Shown: positions 29,949 through 30,815 of the stretch, one piece after another
Position numbering within the stretch: position 1 is the first letter of the stretch
Layout of the letters: the number at the start of each line of letters is the position of its first letter
Virus record (IMG/VR): IMGVR_UViG_3300003690_000180
Location: 1 to 30,815 of that record
Direction: 5' to 3' (one strand)
Length of the DNA stretch: 30,815 bases
Source: a virus
Position numbers and translations under genes: made by a program
Notes under the pieces: generated by a model
What the model was told of the DNA's origin: nothing
The model's database searches: none
Seen by the model: the letters and a program-made list of their open reading frames with translations, nothing else

Positions 29949-30148
29949 TATAATACTCCTATTGCTATTGTTATTATTATGACCAGCATCGCCATGCCAC
30001 CAGCCATCCAATTTCTCCAACCTTCAAGTTTTGTAGTGCGACTATTAATTTTACAAAGCTCTTGTTCGCTTCGTTCTACTATAGTCTCAATTCTTACAAC
30101 TCTACTGTGTATGTCATCTCTATATTCTTTTAATGCTTTATGGTTCAT
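29948..30148 (-). CDS. XhlA/spanin-like small membrane protein
   Basis: A 66-residue protein with a charged coiled-coil N terminus (residues 1-45, IHSRVVRIETIVERSEQELC) and a C-terminal membrane span (AGGMAMLVIIITIAIGVL). This is the layout of haemolysin XhlA-type and some holin-associated proteins. Its start overlaps the upstream gene by 4 nt (ATGA) and its stop the next start (TAATG). Role in host lysis is inferred from layout and neighbours. Confidence 0.62.
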   Translation of the reverse strand: MNHKALKEYRDDIHSRVVRIETIVERSEQELCKINSRTTKLEGWRNWMAGGMAMLVIIITIAIGVL

Positions 30149-30393
30149 TTTGAACTCATTTTTCCACTTAAGTAACTTACTTTATCAGTAAGGTCTGCGA
30201 CTTCTTTCATTAAGTCTTCATGCCTTCTATCTCTAGCTTCATCACTACGATTCCATCTATCGATTAATTTTATAGTCATATCTTCAATCTCTCTAAGCTT
30301 TGACATCAGCGATGTCTGCAAGAACTTTATCATACCTACAAACAACAGTACTAATACTGCTGTAATTCCATACTCTGAATATATCTCGACCAT
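30145..30393 (-). CDS. N-terminally anchored coiled-coil protein (lysis cassette)
   Basis: An 82-residue protein with a membrane segment at residues 9-26 (GITAVLVLLFVGMIKFLQ) and a long charged helix afterwards (LREIEDMTIKLIDRWNRSDE), a probable coiled coil. It is the mirror image of the XhlA-like gene that follows it. Rz/i-spanin-like or accessory holin are both possible; no lipoprotein partner is visible. SD weak, probable coupling. Confidence 0.62.
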   Translation of the reverse strand: MVEIYSEYGITAVLVLLFVGMIKFLQTSLMSKLREIEDMTIKLIDRWNRSDEARDRRHEDLMKEVADLTDKVSYLSGKMSSK

Positions 30394-30399
30394 CCATCT

Positions 30400-30488
30400 T
30401 TACCAAAAGTTAATAGCGAACGGCTTTTGACAAGCACCTATCAGTGCCATCATCATCGTCGTCCAATCGTTGAAAAAAGCCGTCGCAT
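30400..30488 (-). CDS. Tiny protein hidden by a -1 frameshift at T6
   Basis: ATG 30488 follows a good AGAGGA SD but its frame ends after 11 codons. With one more T in the T6 run (plus-strand A6 at 30473-30478) the frame runs to TAA 30400, giving 29 residues (MRRLFFNDW ... MMMALIGACQKPFAINFW) that fill the gap between the DUF1617-like gene and the coiled-coil membrane gene. The hydrophobic ALIGAC part could be a small span or a truncated lipobox. Otherwise the 96-bp gap has only an imperfect CGACGGCTTTT/AAAAGCCGTTCG inverted repeat. Confidence 0.42.
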
Positions 30489-30489
30489 T

Positions 30490-30815
30490 TTATTCCTCTA
30501 TAAGCCAGTCCAATGAAGATATTTCCTGTGCTGTCATTTCAGCATTGGTCAGTAAGTTCAATGGAATCTTCTTTATAGATACGTCTACTTCTTCTTCAAG
30601 CACAGCTTCAATCTCATTAATATAAGTCTTGAAGGATTTTGATTTAGGTTCGATAGAATAGCCTTCGCCATTCTTTGTACCGTGCTTCTCAAGAAGCTCT
30701 TGTTGTATCTTTCTAAAGGATTCCAAATGAGGGCTGACTTGATTGACAACTTTTGCAAGTCTAAAAGATGCTTTTGCTTTCATCTTTTGATTAGCAAGTT
30801 CTGCCAATGCAGGTT
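30490..30815 (-). CDS. DUF1617-like protein, 5' end cut by window edge
   Basis: The frame ends at TAA 30490 and is open to the right edge. The first in-window start-like codon is a TTG at 30807 preceded by sense codons (Pro-Ala), so the real start is probably outside. Helical charged sequence: ASFRLAKVVNQVSPHLESFR, KIQQELLEKHGTKNGEGYSI, then EEVDVSIKKIPLNLL and LDWLIEE. This matches the DUF1617 phage family pattern, small proteins found near lysis or tail genes with unknown function. Confidence 0.65.
   Translation of the reverse strand, partial: PALAELANQKMKAKASFRLAKVVNQVSPHLESFRKIQQELLEKHGTKNGEGYSIEPKSKSFKTYINEIEAVLEEEVDVSIKKIPLNLLTNAEMTAQEISSLDWLIEE

Noticed and set aside
1-30815. CRISPR array, insertion sequence, integrase or rRNA
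   Set aside because: No regularly spaced long repeats, no transposase or integrase motifs and no rRNA-like stretch were seen; the excisionase-like HTH protein alone does not show lysogeny.

Overview
The window is a piece of a tailed double-stranded DNA phage genome, probably an uncultivated short-tailed (podovirus-like) phage. It carries a complete packaging and head block (small and large terminase, P22-type portal, scaffold-like protein, major capsid protein). This is followed by a head-tail adaptor and a nozzle-type tail protein, with no tape measure or tail-tube gene in view. Most genes have clear Shine-Dalgarno (SD) sequences such as AAGGAG or GAGGA, so the host uses ordinary SD initiation. 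I cannot name the host or a close relative from sequence alone.

Layout. (1) 1-15.05 kb, minus strand, AT-rich: the late block, read from a TM/coiled-coil protein (15051) and a 634-aa virion-like protein through terminases, portal, scaffold, capsid and adaptor to the nozzle and FN3-bearing tail protein, running off the left edge. (2) 15.05-15.52 kb: divergent control region with a GC-rich core and several pairs of helically phased direct repeats. (3) 15.52-21.9 kb, plus strand: accessory/early block. It opens with three small, mostly acidic proteins whose start sites share a hairpin plus GAAGGAG leader. Next come a 42-aa membrane protein, a MoxR/CobS-like AAA+ ATPase coupled to a DUF7192-like (VWA-like) partner, several unknown small proteins and a PC4-like ssDNA-binding protein ending at a good intrinsic terminator, then a run of very small proteins. 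(4) 21.9-27.7 kb, minus strand: replication/recombination block expressed from a TTGACA promoter at about 27.68 kb. It holds an excisionase-like HTH protein, a Gam/Gp157-like protein, an ssDNA-annealing protein with an SSB-like tail, a Holliday-junction-resolvase-like nuclease, a DUF1376 protein, a ParB-like protein and small proteins. (5) 27.7-30.8 kb, minus strand: calcineurin-like phosphoesterase, lysozyme-like protein, three small membrane proteins (lysis cassette) and a DUF1617-like protein cut by the right edge.

Two general observations stand out. First, at five places a gene reads naturally only if the ribosome (or the assembly) shifts by -1, i.e. one base appears to be missing, mostly in or beside a homopolymer. 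Two of these are canonical slippery heptamers (A AAA AAA and A AAA AAG). These are either sequencing indels or programmed frameshifts, and they hide two genes (about 16.54 and 30.49 kb) and split the nozzle gene. Second, the early region is densely structured at RNA level: SD-sequestering hairpins, a tRNA-minihelix-like hairpin and a possible two-state element. It is also strongly enriched in the palindrome TGCGCA compared with the late block.
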